This document shows positions 1 to 8,813 of a stretch of DNA of 64,000 nucleotides, piece after piece (within the stretch, counting starts at the first letter, position 1; each line of letters opens with the position of its first letter). Source of the stretch: Bacillota bacterium (GTDB lineage Bacteria; Bacillota; Clostridia; Christensenellales; DTU072); contig JAEXAB010000004.1 of assembly GCA_023394875.1 (NCBI GenBank), positions 186,001 through 250,000 on the forward strand. The letters are read 5' to 3'. The position numbers were made by a program, and so were the translations under genes. Under the pieces are notes generated by a model. That model did not search any database, was not told the DNA's origin, and saw nothing but the letters and a program-made list of their open reading frames with translations.

Positions 1-1
1 G

Positions 2-268
2 TATTCCATTTATGGGGATACTTTGGAGATTATTAAGCAAGACTTAACCAACAAAAAAGAGGTGCTAGTCAGTATAAATTTAAGTGATATAAAAAGCTGC
101 GAAATTATAACCAATTGCGAAAATTACAGCAAAATATATTGCTGTGAAAGCACAAAAAACGGTTTTATGATAAATATTAAGACAGAAAAGGACGATTTCG
201 TCATGCTATCCGACGAATACATGTATAGTTTGATTTGTAAAATCAGTCAAGAGGAGAATGATAAATGA
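2..268 (+). CDS. C-terminal part of an unrecognised protein (5' end outside window)
   Basis: The frame is open from base 2, so this is probably the tail of a longer gene rather than an 81-residue protein starting at the TTG at 23, which has no SD before it. The visible part is a hydrophilic segment of mixed charge with four cysteines and no membrane helix or motif I recognise. Its stop overlaps the ATG of the cysteine desulfurase by four bases (ATGA), so the two are probably translationally coupled and in one operon. The adjacency hints at a link to sulfur transfer or tRNA thiolation, but nothing in the residues shows it. Confidence 0.5.
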   Translation, partial: YSIYGDTLEIIKQDLTNKKEVLVSINLSDIKSCEIITNCENYSKIYCCESTKNGFMINIKTEKDDFVMLSDEYMYSLICKISQEENDK

Positions 269-1392
269 TTTATCTTGATAACGCAGGCACAACCCGCGCG
301 ACGGAAGATATAGCCGAAACTTATAAATATTATCTTACCGAGGAATTTCACAACCCTTCGGCGCCTTACCATCAAGCTTTAGAACTAAGTAAAGGTATAA
401 CTGCCGCAAAAGAAAAAATTCTGCGTCTTCTAAAGGGAAACGGCGGTATTGTTTTTACTTCCAGCGGTACAGAAAGCGATAATTTAGCACTTTTCGGCAC
501 AAAAAAGCCCAATGATTGCCGTATAATCGTTTCCAACAGCGAACATCCGGCCGTTTTTAACGCCGCAATGGAGCTAAAACAACGTGGTTACGACGTAATC
601 TTTACCGAAGTTGATAATTATGGACGGGTTAATATAGACGCTTTCGAAAAAAATATGACCAAAGATACTTACCTTGTGTCCATAATGCACGTAAACAACG
701 AAACAGGGGCGATAAATGATATTAAACAACTATGTGAGATAGCAAAACAAATCAATCCAAAAGTTATTTTCCACAGTGACGGTGTACAGGCAGCGGGCAA
801 AATAAAAGTTTCTCTGTCTGACTTAGACGTCGACTTATACAGTTTTAGCGGCCATAAAATTCACGCTCCAAAAGGTGTAGGGGGATTATTTGTAAAAAGC
901 GGAATAAATCTCAAACCGCTTTTGTTCGGTGGGGGACAAGAAAACAATATACGTTCCTCAACGGAAAACGTTGCGGGAATAATGTGCCTTGCCAAAGCTT
1001 TAGAAACAGCGGTAAATAATATTGAAGAAAATTATAAAAATACCGCATCGCTTAGGGATATTGTGCTTGATAAAATTGATAACGATAAGATTATTGCAAT
1101 TAATAATAATGAATGTTCTCCCTATATCCTCTGCCTTGCGCTGAAAAATATAAAAGGGGAGGTTATGCTCCATTCTTTGGAAAAACACGGAATTTTGATA
1201 GGTACAGGGAGCGCATGTTCCAGTAAAAAAAGTCACAAAAGATTACCGTCTATACTAAAACTCTCAAAAGAATATTCAGAAGGCATAATTAGGGTTAGTT
1301 TCTCAAGATATAATACAAAAGACGACATAGAGTATTTTATTAATAAGCTTAATTTGGAATACTCTCAACTAATAAAATATGTAAGAGGATAA
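265..1392 (+). CDS. Cysteine desulfurase, NifS/IscS family
   Basis: PLP enzyme that takes sulfur from cysteine as a persulfide for Fe-S clusters or thio-cofactors. The 375-residue length fits the family. Visible residues are His94 in SEHPAV (PLP stacking), the Schiff-base lysine K198 in SGHKIHAPKG and the persulfide cysteine C318 in GTGSACSS on the mobile loop. An SD (gaggag) precedes the ATG, which overlaps the upstream stop. thiI follows after 2 bases. In Bacillus a NifS-like enzyme paired with thiI supplies sulfur for 4-thiouridine, and the same role is inferred here. A general Fe-S role cannot be excluded. Confidence 0.93.
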   Translation: MIYLDNAGTTRATEDIAETYKYYLTEEFHNPSAPYHQALELSKGITAAKEKILRLLKGNGGIVFTSSGTESDNLALFGTKKPNDCRIIVSNSEHPAVFNAAMELKQRGYDVIFTEVDNYGRVNIDAFEKNMTKDTYLVSIMHVNNETGAINDIKQLCEIAKQINPKVIFHSDGVQAAGKIKVSLSDLDVDLYSFSGHKIHAPKGVGGLFVKSGINLKPLLFGGGQENNIRSSTENVAGIMCLAKALETAVNNIEENYKNTASLRDIVLDKIDNDKIIAINNNECSPYILCLALKNIKGEVMLHSLEKHGILIGTGSACSSKKSHKRLPSILKLSKEYSEGIIRVSFSRYNTKDDIEYFINKLNLEYSQLIKYVRG

Positions 1393-1394
1393 AA

Positions 1395-2555
1395 ATGGAA
1401 CACACAATTTTGATAAGAATAGGCGAACTTTTCTTAAAGGGAAACAATAAGAATTTATTTGTTGCGCAACTAAAATATAACATTGTTGAAGCGCTAGACG
1501 GCATAGTTTTTCAGTTTCTAAACGCCCAAAACCGCATGTATATTTCTAACTATAAAGAGGACGATGAGAAGGAAATTATTTCCCGTCTTACAAAAGTATT
1601 CGGCATTCACAGCATAAGCGCGGCGGTAAAACTAAGGACAGATCTTAACGAAATTTCAGCTAAGTGCGCCGAAATTTTTCCTAAGAATGGCAAATTCCGC
1701 GTAACCGTAAACCGCGCCGATAAGACTTTGCCAAAAACCTCAATGGAAATAGCCAAGCAAATAGGCGGATATATGCTATCCAATGCAAAAAACCTTGTTG
1801 TTGACCTATTCGAATATGATTTTGAGGTAAATATCGATATAAGAGAAGATAAATACACCTATATTTTCTATGACAAGATACCTTGCGCAGGCGGACTTCC
1901 TGTTGGTTGCGGCGGTAAGGGTATGTTGTTGCTTTCGGGTGGAATCGATAGCCCTGTAGCCGGTTATATGATGGCAAAAAGGGGAGTAAAGGTCTATGCG
2001 GTACATTATCACAGCTTCCCCTATACCAGCGAACAAGCCAAAGAAAAAGTTTTGAGCCTAGCTAAGAAAATATCGGCTTACTGCGGCAACGTGGAAGTGT
2101 CCGTTGTGCCTTTTACCGAAATTCAATACGCAATAAGAGAAAACTGCCCCATTGAGTATATGATTACTATGATGAGACGTTTTATGATGAGAATAGCCGA
2201 AAAAATTGCAAAAAATAAAGGCTGCGGAGCCTTACTGACCGGCGAAAGCCTAGGTCAGGTCGCAAGCCAGACTATGGAAAGCATTAACGTTACTAATTCT
2301 GTGGTAGATATGCCTGTTTTCCGCCCCCTTATTGGCATGGATAAGTCGGATATTATAGAAATCGCAAGAAAAATAGATACTTACGAATTGAGCATACTCC
2401 CCTTTGAAGATTGCTGTACGGTATTTTTGCCAAAAAATCCTGTAATTAAGCCAAAAATTGATTTAGCAGAGGAATTTGAAACCCGTCTTAACATAGAAGA
2501 ATTGATTGAAGAGGCGATAAAAAATACCGAAACAATAAATTGCTTTTTCAAGTAA
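1395..2555 (+). CDS. thiI: tRNA 4-thiouridine synthase ThiI (no rhodanese domain)
   Basis: Adenylates U8 of tRNA and replaces its oxygen with sulfur. The N-terminal ferredoxin-like and THUMP region covers about residues 1-165 and binds tRNA. The PP-loop ATPase motif SGGIDSP lies at 181-187. At 386 residues it lacks the C-terminal rhodanese domain of the E. coli enzyme, the usual situation in Firmicutes, where the neighbouring desulfurase is thought to donate sulfur more directly. The SD (agagga) fits the ATG. The 3' end overlaps the convergent penicillin-binding protein gene by 8 bases, with no terminator visible between them. Confidence 0.95.
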   Translation: MEHTILIRIGELFLKGNNKNLFVAQLKYNIVEALDGIVFQFLNAQNRMYISNYKEDDEKEIISRLTKVFGIHSISAAVKLRTDLNEISAKCAEIFPKNGKFRVTVNRADKTLPKTSMEIAKQIGGYMLSNAKNLVVDLFEYDFEVNIDIREDKYTYIFYDKIPCAGGLPVGCGGKGMLLLSGGIDSPVAGYMMAKRGVKVYAVHYHSFPYTSEQAKEKVLSLAKKISAYCGNVEVSVVPFTEIQYAIRENCPIEYMITMMRRFMMRIAEKIAKNKGCGALLTGESLGQVASQTMESINVTNSVVDMPVFRPLIGMDKSDIIEIARKIDTYELSILPFEDCCTVFLPKNPVIKPKIDLAEEFETRLNIEELIEEAIKNTETINCFFK

Positions 2556-4767
2556 AAATAATTTTACTCTTAGAAAAACCTAGTCTTTCATTTTCCGAAT
2601 ATACTTCCAAATAATAAAGGTACACGTTACCTTCACTTGCCGTATTATCAAGAAAACTTTCTCCGCTTACTTCAAAATATACAGTTTCGTTAGTATAGAC
2701 GTTTTCACGCACCAAACAATAGTCCATTTCTTCGGCATGGATAAAAGAAATAAGATTACCTTGCGCGTTTTGTTCTACCAATAATTCTATTCTGTTAATA
2801 TCAAAATAAGCTGAATAATCCATTGGGCAGTTATCCAAAGAAAAAACTGCCGTTTTTCGGTATTTTTCGGGAGTATATTGAGTGGAAAGAAGCAATTGTT
2901 TATCTTTATTTAATGCGAAAAGGTCAATTTCCAGCTCCACGATGTTTTCCGAAGCCTCAAAAGCTTTATTTTTTGGAACAGACAGCCTTTTATAGATATA
3001 GCTAGCAAGAATGGTAGGCATGCCCCCGCCCGTAGCGCTGATTGCATGTTCTTCGTTATTTTCTATTGCACCGTACCAAACGCAAAGGGTGTTTTCGGTA
3101 GTGTAACTTACGCTCCAGGCATCAAGATTCTTGTCGGTATTTTTATAGCTTACAGTGCCTGTTTTGGCGGCTATATCATAAGAAAACTGATTTAATTTCC
3201 GCGCGGTGCCGTCCTTTACGGTGTTACATAGCATATTTGTCATAAGATATGCGGTATCTTGAGATATTACTTGCTTAGGTTGCGTTCCATTTTGAAAAAT
3301 TATCCTTCCATTGGCGTCTTCTATGCGGGAAATGAAGCTGTTTTCTATAAAAAACCCACCGTTTGCCAAACACATATAAGCTTGAGTTAGTTCCAAATTA
3401 GTTACACCGTATGTCATTCCCCCCAGAGCTAAAGCGTAGTTATTGTCCTTTTCGTCAAAACTGATACCCATTTTATTTGCTATTGCTTTGGAATAATCAA
3501 GTCCGTTTTCACTCAGCAGTTTTACTGCCACTGTATTAACCGAATTTTTAACGGCATCTTCAATCGATATCCATCCGTTATATACGTTTTTGTAATTATC
3601 GGGTGAGTAGCCGTTTATATCGAATTTTTCATCTAAAAATAACGTTTGAGTAGTTATATAGTTACTTTCCAGCGCCGGCGTATAAACCAAAATGGGCTTT
3701 ATTGCAGAGCCGGGCTGGCGGCGGAAGGCAAAAACGTTATTATCGACGTTACTGTAATACGCCTTGACGCCACCGCTTAGGTTATCGCACAATATTGCCG
3801 AATAACCGCAGGCTTTGCCGTTTTTACTATATACTTCGTATTCCTTGGACATAAAAGCATCATAGAGTATTTTTTGGTCGTTTACTTTATAATAAGTATA
3901 AATTTTATAATTGCTCTTAATAATTTCGTTTTCCGTCTTGTCAAGCAGGATTTTTGCTTGACTTAATACGTTTGCAAAATACGGAGAGCACATTTCGTTG
4001 ACTTTATTACCGCTATAAACATAATTCTGACTTATAGCTTCCTCATATTCCTTTTCTCCGATATAGTTTTGCTCCCGCATAAGACTTAATACTAGGTTTT
4101 TACGCTTATTTGCTTTCTCAGGATTGGAAATAGGGGAATATTTAGCGGGATTTTTTACTATTCCGGCTAAAATAGCCGCTTCACTGACCGTCACGTCAAT
4201 TGGCTCTTTGTCAAAATACGTTCTGCATGCGCAGTCGATTCCGTAAATACCATAGCCAAAATATATGGCGTTAAGATACATTTCCAAAATTTCTTCCTTG
4301 GTGTAGTTTTTTTCTATATCTCTAGCTAGCTTTAGTTCTTTTATCTTTCTTTTTAAGGTTTTTTCATTGGTAAGTTGGGTATTTTTTGCCAGTTGTTGAG
4401 TAATAGTAGAGCCGCCTTCTTTAATATATCGGTTCTTTATATTTTTATAGAGCGCGCCGAAAGTTCGGTAATAATCAACCCCTTTATGGTCAAAGAACCT
4501 TTTATCCTCCAAAGCCACAAAAGCCGAAATAATATTGGTAGAAATATCTTCGTAAGGGATATATCTGTTAAGTTTATTGTATTCGATAGCATTGTTATTG
4601 CTGTCAAAAAGCTGAACTTGAGCTTTTGCCGTAATTACTGCGTTTTTGTCGAGTTTAACAGAAAAATAGATGCTGCTAAAGGCAATAATAGCAACAAGTA
4701 TTACAGAAATAAAGCTAATTAAGAATAATATCAATATCATTTTTAGATTTTTTTTGGTTCTGCTCAT
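2548..4767 (-). CDS. Class A penicillin-binding protein (glycosyltransferase/transpeptidase)
   Basis: Bifunctional membrane-anchored enzyme that polymerises and cross-links peptidoglycan outside the cell. A signal anchor lies at about residues 10-33. The GT51 domain follows, with the catalytic Glu in EDKRFFDH (E87) and the GGSTITQQLAKN motif near 118-129. The transpeptidase has S354-x-x-K in QPGSAIKP, an SVN triad element and a KTG box in AAKTGTVS near 535. A beta-rich tail of about 130 residues follows. No SD precedes the ATG; a CATACT element lies 6 bases upstream, so the mRNA may be very short-leadered. The gene is alone on this strand, divergent from miaB. Confidence 0.93.
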   Translation of the reverse strand: MSRTKKNLKMILILFLISFISVILVAIIAFSSIYFSVKLDKNAVITAKAQVQLFDSNNNAIEYNKLNRYIPYEDISTNIISAFVALEDKRFFDHKGVDYYRTFGALYKNIKNRYIKEGGSTITQQLAKNTQLTNEKTLKRKIKELKLARDIEKNYTKEEILEMYLNAIYFGYGIYGIDCACRTYFDKEPIDVTVSEAAILAGIVKNPAKYSPISNPEKANKRKNLVLSLMREQNYIGEKEYEEAISQNYVYSGNKVNEMCSPYFANVLSQAKILLDKTENEIIKSNYKIYTYYKVNDQKILYDAFMSKEYEVYSKNGKACGYSAILCDNLSGGVKAYYSNVDNNVFAFRRQPGSAIKPILVYTPALESNYITTQTLFLDEKFDINGYSPDNYKNVYNGWISIEDAVKNSVNTVAVKLLSENGLDYSKAIANKMGISFDEKDNNYALALGGMTYGVTNLELTQAYMCLANGGFFIENSFISRIEDANGRIIFQNGTQPKQVISQDTAYLMTNMLCNTVKDGTARKLNQFSYDIAAKTGTVSYKNTDKNLDAWSVSYTTENTLCVWYGAIENNEEHAISATGGGMPTILASYIYKRLSVPKNKAFEASENIVELEIDLFALNKDKQLLLSTQYTPEKYRKTAVFSLDNCPMDYSAYFDINRIELLVEQNAQGNLISFIHAEEMDYCLVRENVYTNETVYFEVSGESFLDNTASEGNVYLYYLEVYSENERLGFSKSKIIFT

Positions 4768-4822
4768 AACGCTAGTATGTCGTTATGCATATAAAATATT
4801 TATTGTTTATGCGCGCTTATTC

Positions 4823-4851
4823 TTGCGTAACAAAATAATTTACTATATAAT
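4823..4851 (+). promoter_or_regulatory. Putative sigma-A promoter of the miaB operon
   Basis: TTGCGT (4823-4828), a 17-base spacer and a perfect TATAAT (4846-4851). Only 9 bases separate the -10 from the miaB ATG at 4861 and no SD is present, so transcription would begin at or very near the start codon. Confidence 0.6.
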
Positions 4852-4860
4852 ATATTCACT

Positions 4861-6189
4861 ATGGAAAAACAATATTATATATATACATACGGCTGTCAAA
4901 TGAACGTTCACGAGTCCGAAAAACTCGCGGGAATGCTTCAAAATATAGGCTATACTTCCAGTGCGGAAGTGAAAAACGCCGATATAATCTTATTTAATAC
5001 CTGTTGTATCCGCGATACCGCCGAGAAAAAAATTCTTGGCAATATCGGCGATATAAAACAATTAAAGAAGAAAAATCCCGACCTTATTGTAGCAATTGTG
5101 GGCTGTATGACCCAACAGGAAGGTATGGCGGAGAATCTTCATACCAAATTCCCGTACATTAACATAGTTTTAGGCACCGACAATCTTAATAAACTGCCGG
5201 AACTGGTTGAAAATATTGCAAATAAGAGAACAAAATTCGATTATAAAATCAATTCCGACCCATTAAGGGATATTAACGAGGATATTCCCGTATTCAGAAC
5301 CAGCGGAACCAACGCTTGGGTTAATATCATGTATGGTTGTAATAATTTCTGCACTTATTGTATTGTTCCTTACGTTAGGGGCAGAGAACGGAGTAGAAAA
5401 CCTTCCTTAATTATTGACGACGTAAAGAGATTAATTGATAACGGTTATAAAGAAATAACCCTTTTAGGGCAAAACGTTGACTCTTATAAGTACGTAACCG
5501 AAACTAAAGAGTACAATTTTGTAGCTATTTTGGAAGAAATTGCCAAAATAGATGCCAAATTCCGCCTTAGATTTATGACCTCACATCCTAAGGACTTCCA
5601 TAGCGGTGTTATTGATATAATAAAATCGTGTGACAATATCTGTAATAATATCCACTTGCCAGTACAAGCCGGCAGCGATCGGATATTAAAATTAATGAAC
5701 AGGCATTATACCCGCGAAAGATACTTAGATATCGTGCAGGAAATTTACGAAAAGCTGCCCACCGTAGGCTTAACTTCGGATATTATGGTAGGTTTCCCGA
5801 CCGAAACGGACGAAGACTTCATAGACACCCTTGATTTAGTAAAAAAAGTGCGTTTCAGTAACGCTTTTACCTTTGTTTATTCGCCGAGAAAAGGCACCGC
5901 CGCCGCAAAAATGGAGCAGGTACCGTCTGCCATTAAAAAGGAAAGAATAACCAAGCTTGTCGCCTTGCAAAATTCCATTTCTGCGGAAATCAGCCAGACT
6001 TATATTGGCAAAACCGAAGAAATTTTGATAGAAGACGTCAACAAAAAGAAAGAAAATTACGTTTGCGGAAGAACGGAAAGCGGCAGACTGGTTAACTTCG
6101 ATGGCAAAAATCATAACTTGGGAGAATTCGTTAAAGTAAAAATTACTTCGACAAAATCATCTTCTTTATGGGGGGAAATTGATGGATAA
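4861..6189 (+). CDS. miaB: tRNA (N6-isopentenyl adenosine-37) methylthiotransferase MiaB
   Basis: Radical SAM enzyme that adds the 2-methylthio group to i6A37 of tRNAs reading UNN codons. The N-terminal cluster cysteines lie in YGCQMN, NTCCIR and GCMTQ. The radical SAM CxxxCxxC is in CNNFCTYC. A C-terminal TRAM-type domain follows from about residue 375. The length (442) and the N-terminal YIYTYGCQMN fix the ATG at 4861; there is no upstream in-frame start and no SD. It heads miaB-mutS-mutL-miaA, so the two enzymes acting successively on A37 flank the mismatch repair pair, an order common in Clostridia. Confidence 0.96.
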   Translation: MEKQYYIYTYGCQMNVHESEKLAGMLQNIGYTSSAEVKNADIILFNTCCIRDTAEKKILGNIGDIKQLKKKNPDLIVAIVGCMTQQEGMAENLHTKFPYINIVLGTDNLNKLPELVENIANKRTKFDYKINSDPLRDINEDIPVFRTSGTNAWVNIMYGCNNFCTYCIVPYVRGRERSRKPSLIIDDVKRLIDNGYKEITLLGQNVDSYKYVTETKEYNFVAILEEIAKIDAKFRLRFMTSHPKDFHSGVIDIIKSCDNICNNIHLPVQAGSDRILKLMNRHYTRERYLDIVQEIYEKLPTVGLTSDIMVGFPTETDEDFIDTLDLVKKVRFSNAFTFVYSPRKGTAAAKMEQVPSAIKKERITKLVALQNSISAEISQTYIGKTEEILIEDVNKKKENYVCGRTESGRLVNFDGKNHNLGEFVKVKITSTKSSSLWGEIDG

Positions 6190-8806
6190 GCTTTCACCGA
6201 TGATGAAACATTATCTTACCTTAAAAGAAAAATATCCGGATACCATTATTCTTTATAGGTTGGGCGATTTTTATGAAATGTTCTTTGAAGATGCTATTAA
6301 GGCGAGCAAAATTTTGGAATTGACATTGACCGGCCGTGATTGCGGACTGGAAGAGAGAGCGCCCATGTGCGGCGTTCCTTACCACGCGGTAGATAATTAT
6401 ATCTCCCGATTGATTTCTTCGGGCAATAAAGTAGGTATTTGCGAGCAGTTAAGCAACCCCGGCGTCCAAAAAGGTATGGTAAAAAGGGATATCGTAAGGA
6501 TAATAACGCCCGGGACAAATACAAATGAAGACATGCTTGACAGCAAAGTAAACCATTATCTTTGTAGCGTAGTAAAGGGAAAGTTCGGCTATGCCAGCGC
6601 TATTCTTGATATAACAACGGGCGAAACATACGCGAAAAGCTTCTCTGGAAGCGATATATTCCAGCTAGAAGACTTTCTTCTGACTAATCTTCCCAGCGAA
6701 ATAATAGCCCCGAAAGAGGTTTGCGACGAGTCAAAGTCATTAACATCGGTAATAACCGAAAAACTGGTAAAATTTTCTCCTTATTATGATTATTCCTTTG
6801 ATTTTGATAACGCCAAAGATACCGTATTAAAACAAATGCAGGCTTATAGCTTAGAGGCTTTGGGCTTGCAGAGAGAAGAAAACATAGTAAAAGCCTTGGG
6901 CGGACTGCTTGATTACGTAAAAAACACCCAGAAAAAGAGTTTGAGTCACATAAATTGCGTAAAAGTTCTGTCCAACGGACAAACCATGGAACTTGACTAC
7001 AACACGGTTAAAAATCTGGAGCTTGTAGAAACACAAAGCGACAACAAAAAAATCGGCAGTTTGCTGTGGGTGTTGGACAAGACTAAGACAGGTATGGGGG
7101 CAAGAAAGCTCCGTAATTGGGTACTTAATCCATTACAAGACGTTGTCGATATAGAAAACAGACAAACGGCGGTAGGCGAGTTTGCGAAAAATCTGCAAAT
7201 CCGCAGTCTTTTGTCCAACGTTTTAGGAAAAGTTAAAGATATAGAACGTTTGGTTACCAAAATTTCTTACGGAACCATAATGCCGAGAGATTGTATTAGT
7301 CTAGCTTCCTCAATTGCGCAATTTCCTTTGATAAAAGAGCTTATTACCAAGACAAAATCGCCACTTTTGAAGACTCTGGACGAAAGTTTTGGCACTTTTA
7401 CAGAAATCAGCAATAAAATTAACGCGACAATTGCCGAAGAGCCGCCCGCGACCCTAAAAGACGGTGGTTTTATAAGAAATAACTGCAATAAAGAGCTTGA
7501 CGAAACAAGAAAAATGCAGAAAGACAGTAAAGCTGTACTTGCTAAATTTGAAAGCGACCAAAAACTCCTTACCGGCGTAAGCACACTAAAAGTAGGCTAT
7601 AACAGAATTTTCGGCTATTATATAGAAATATCAAAGAGCAAAAAGCCGGAAACGTTACCGCCAGATTATATAAGAAAGCAAACCATAGCCAACGGCGAAA
7701 GATACGTCAATGATGAATTAATGCGTTTAGAAAAAGAGATTTTGGGCGCAGCGGACAAAATACTTTACTTAGAAAACCAAATTTATGAGGAACTTAAAGA
7801 ATATTTAGCTAATTTTGTTGCTCCTCTGCAACGTAATGCCGAAATTATCGCTAATTACGACTGTTTGTTGTCCCTTGCAGAAACTGCGGTTAAGAACAAT
7901 TATACCAAACCGAAGTTCGTTAAAGATAACGTTATTAATATAACCGACGGCAGGCACCCTGTTGTGGATATGCTTATTGGCGCCAATGAGTTTGTGCCGA
8001 ATGACACTTTTATTAACAAAGATAACCTTACCATGATAATAACAGGCCCGAATATGGCAGGTAAGAGTACATATATTAGACAAGTTGCCATAATAACCCT
8101 TATGGCGCATATCGGTAGTTTTGTGCCTGCAGCTAAGGCAGAACTTTGTCTTGTGGACAAGATTTTTACAAGAGTTGGCGCAAGCGATAATCTTATCCGC
8201 GGTCAAAGTACTTTTATGGTGGAAATGCTGGAAGTTGCCAATATCCTAAACAACGCCACCTCAAAAAGTCTGCTTATCCTTGACGAAATAGGGAGAGGAA
8301 CTTCCACATTGGACGGACTTAGCATAGCATGGGCGATTGTAGAGCATATTACCCTAAATCTAGCCGCCAAAACGCTGTTTGCAACGCACTATCACGAACT
8401 AAGCGAACTGGAACAACTACTAAAAGGAATCAGAAATTACCGCATTTTAGTGCAGGAAAAGAGCGACGGTATAGCGTTTTTATATAAAATCGCCCGCGGC
8501 GGAGCCAATAAGAGTTTCGGTATAGAAGTTGCGGAAATTGCCGGGGTTAAAAAGTCGGTTATTGCCAGAGCCAAAGATATTATGGCATCGTTATCTGACA
8601 ATCATGAGCTAAGCGGCGGGCTGAAAGACAAATTATCGGCAAATAATAATTCAACCGAAGTTATCGCCGACCAGTTTTCTATTTTTAATGAGGATCCACG
8701 TTTTGTGGAGATTTCCAAAATACTAAAAGACACCGATATTAACAGATGCACGCCTATTGAGGCCTTGACTATACTTTCCGATTTGAAGAAAATCATCAAT
8801 AAATAG
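6182..8806 (+). CDS. mutS: DNA mismatch repair protein MutS
   Basis: Recognises mismatches and starts repair with MutL. The mismatch-binding Phe-x-Glu lies in GDFYEMF near residue 30. Connector, lever and clamp domains follow, then the ABC-type ATPase with Walker A TGPNMAGKST and Walker B LLILDEIGRGTSTLDG. The length of 874 fits MutS1. I take the ATG at 6182 rather than the TTG at 6179, because a GGGGGG run sits about 4-10 bases before it. It overlaps the end of miaB by 8 bases. No beta-clamp motif was looked for beyond the C-terminal tail. Confidence 0.97.
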   Translation: MDKLSPMMKHYLTLKEKYPDTIILYRLGDFYEMFFEDAIKASKILELTLTGRDCGLEERAPMCGVPYHAVDNYISRLISSGNKVGICEQLSNPGVQKGMVKRDIVRIITPGTNTNEDMLDSKVNHYLCSVVKGKFGYASAILDITTGETYAKSFSGSDIFQLEDFLLTNLPSEIIAPKEVCDESKSLTSVITEKLVKFSPYYDYSFDFDNAKDTVLKQMQAYSLEALGLQREENIVKALGGLLDYVKNTQKKSLSHINCVKVLSNGQTMELDYNTVKNLELVETQSDNKKIGSLLWVLDKTKTGMGARKLRNWVLNPLQDVVDIENRQTAVGEFAKNLQIRSLLSNVLGKVKDIERLVTKISYGTIMPRDCISLASSIAQFPLIKELITKTKSPLLKTLDESFGTFTEISNKINATIAEEPPATLKDGGFIRNNCNKELDETRKMQKDSKAVLAKFESDQKLLTGVSTLKVGYNRIFGYYIEISKSKKPETLPPDYIRKQTIANGERYVNDELMRLEKEILGAADKILYLENQIYEELKEYLANFVAPLQRNAEIIANYDCLLSLAETAVKNNYTKPKFVKDNVINITDGRHPVVDMLIGANEFVPNDTFINKDNLTMIITGPNMAGKSTYIRQVAIITLMAHIGSFVPAAKAELCLVDKIFTRVGASDNLIRGQSTFMVEMLEVANILNNATSKSLLILDEIGRGTSTLDGLSIAWAIVEHITLNLAAKTLFATHYHELSELEQLLKGIRNYRILVQEKSDGIAFLYKIARGGANKSFGIEVAEIAGVKKSVIARAKDIMASLSDNHELSGGLKDKLSANNNSTEVIADQFSIFNEDPRFVEISKILKDTDINRCTPIEALTILSDLKKIINK

Positions 8807-8813
8807 GGGGATT

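Noticed and set aside
7805..8206. 133-codon minus-strand frame inside mutS
   Set aside because: Shadow of the conserved ATPase region of mutS; no SD and no family resemblance.
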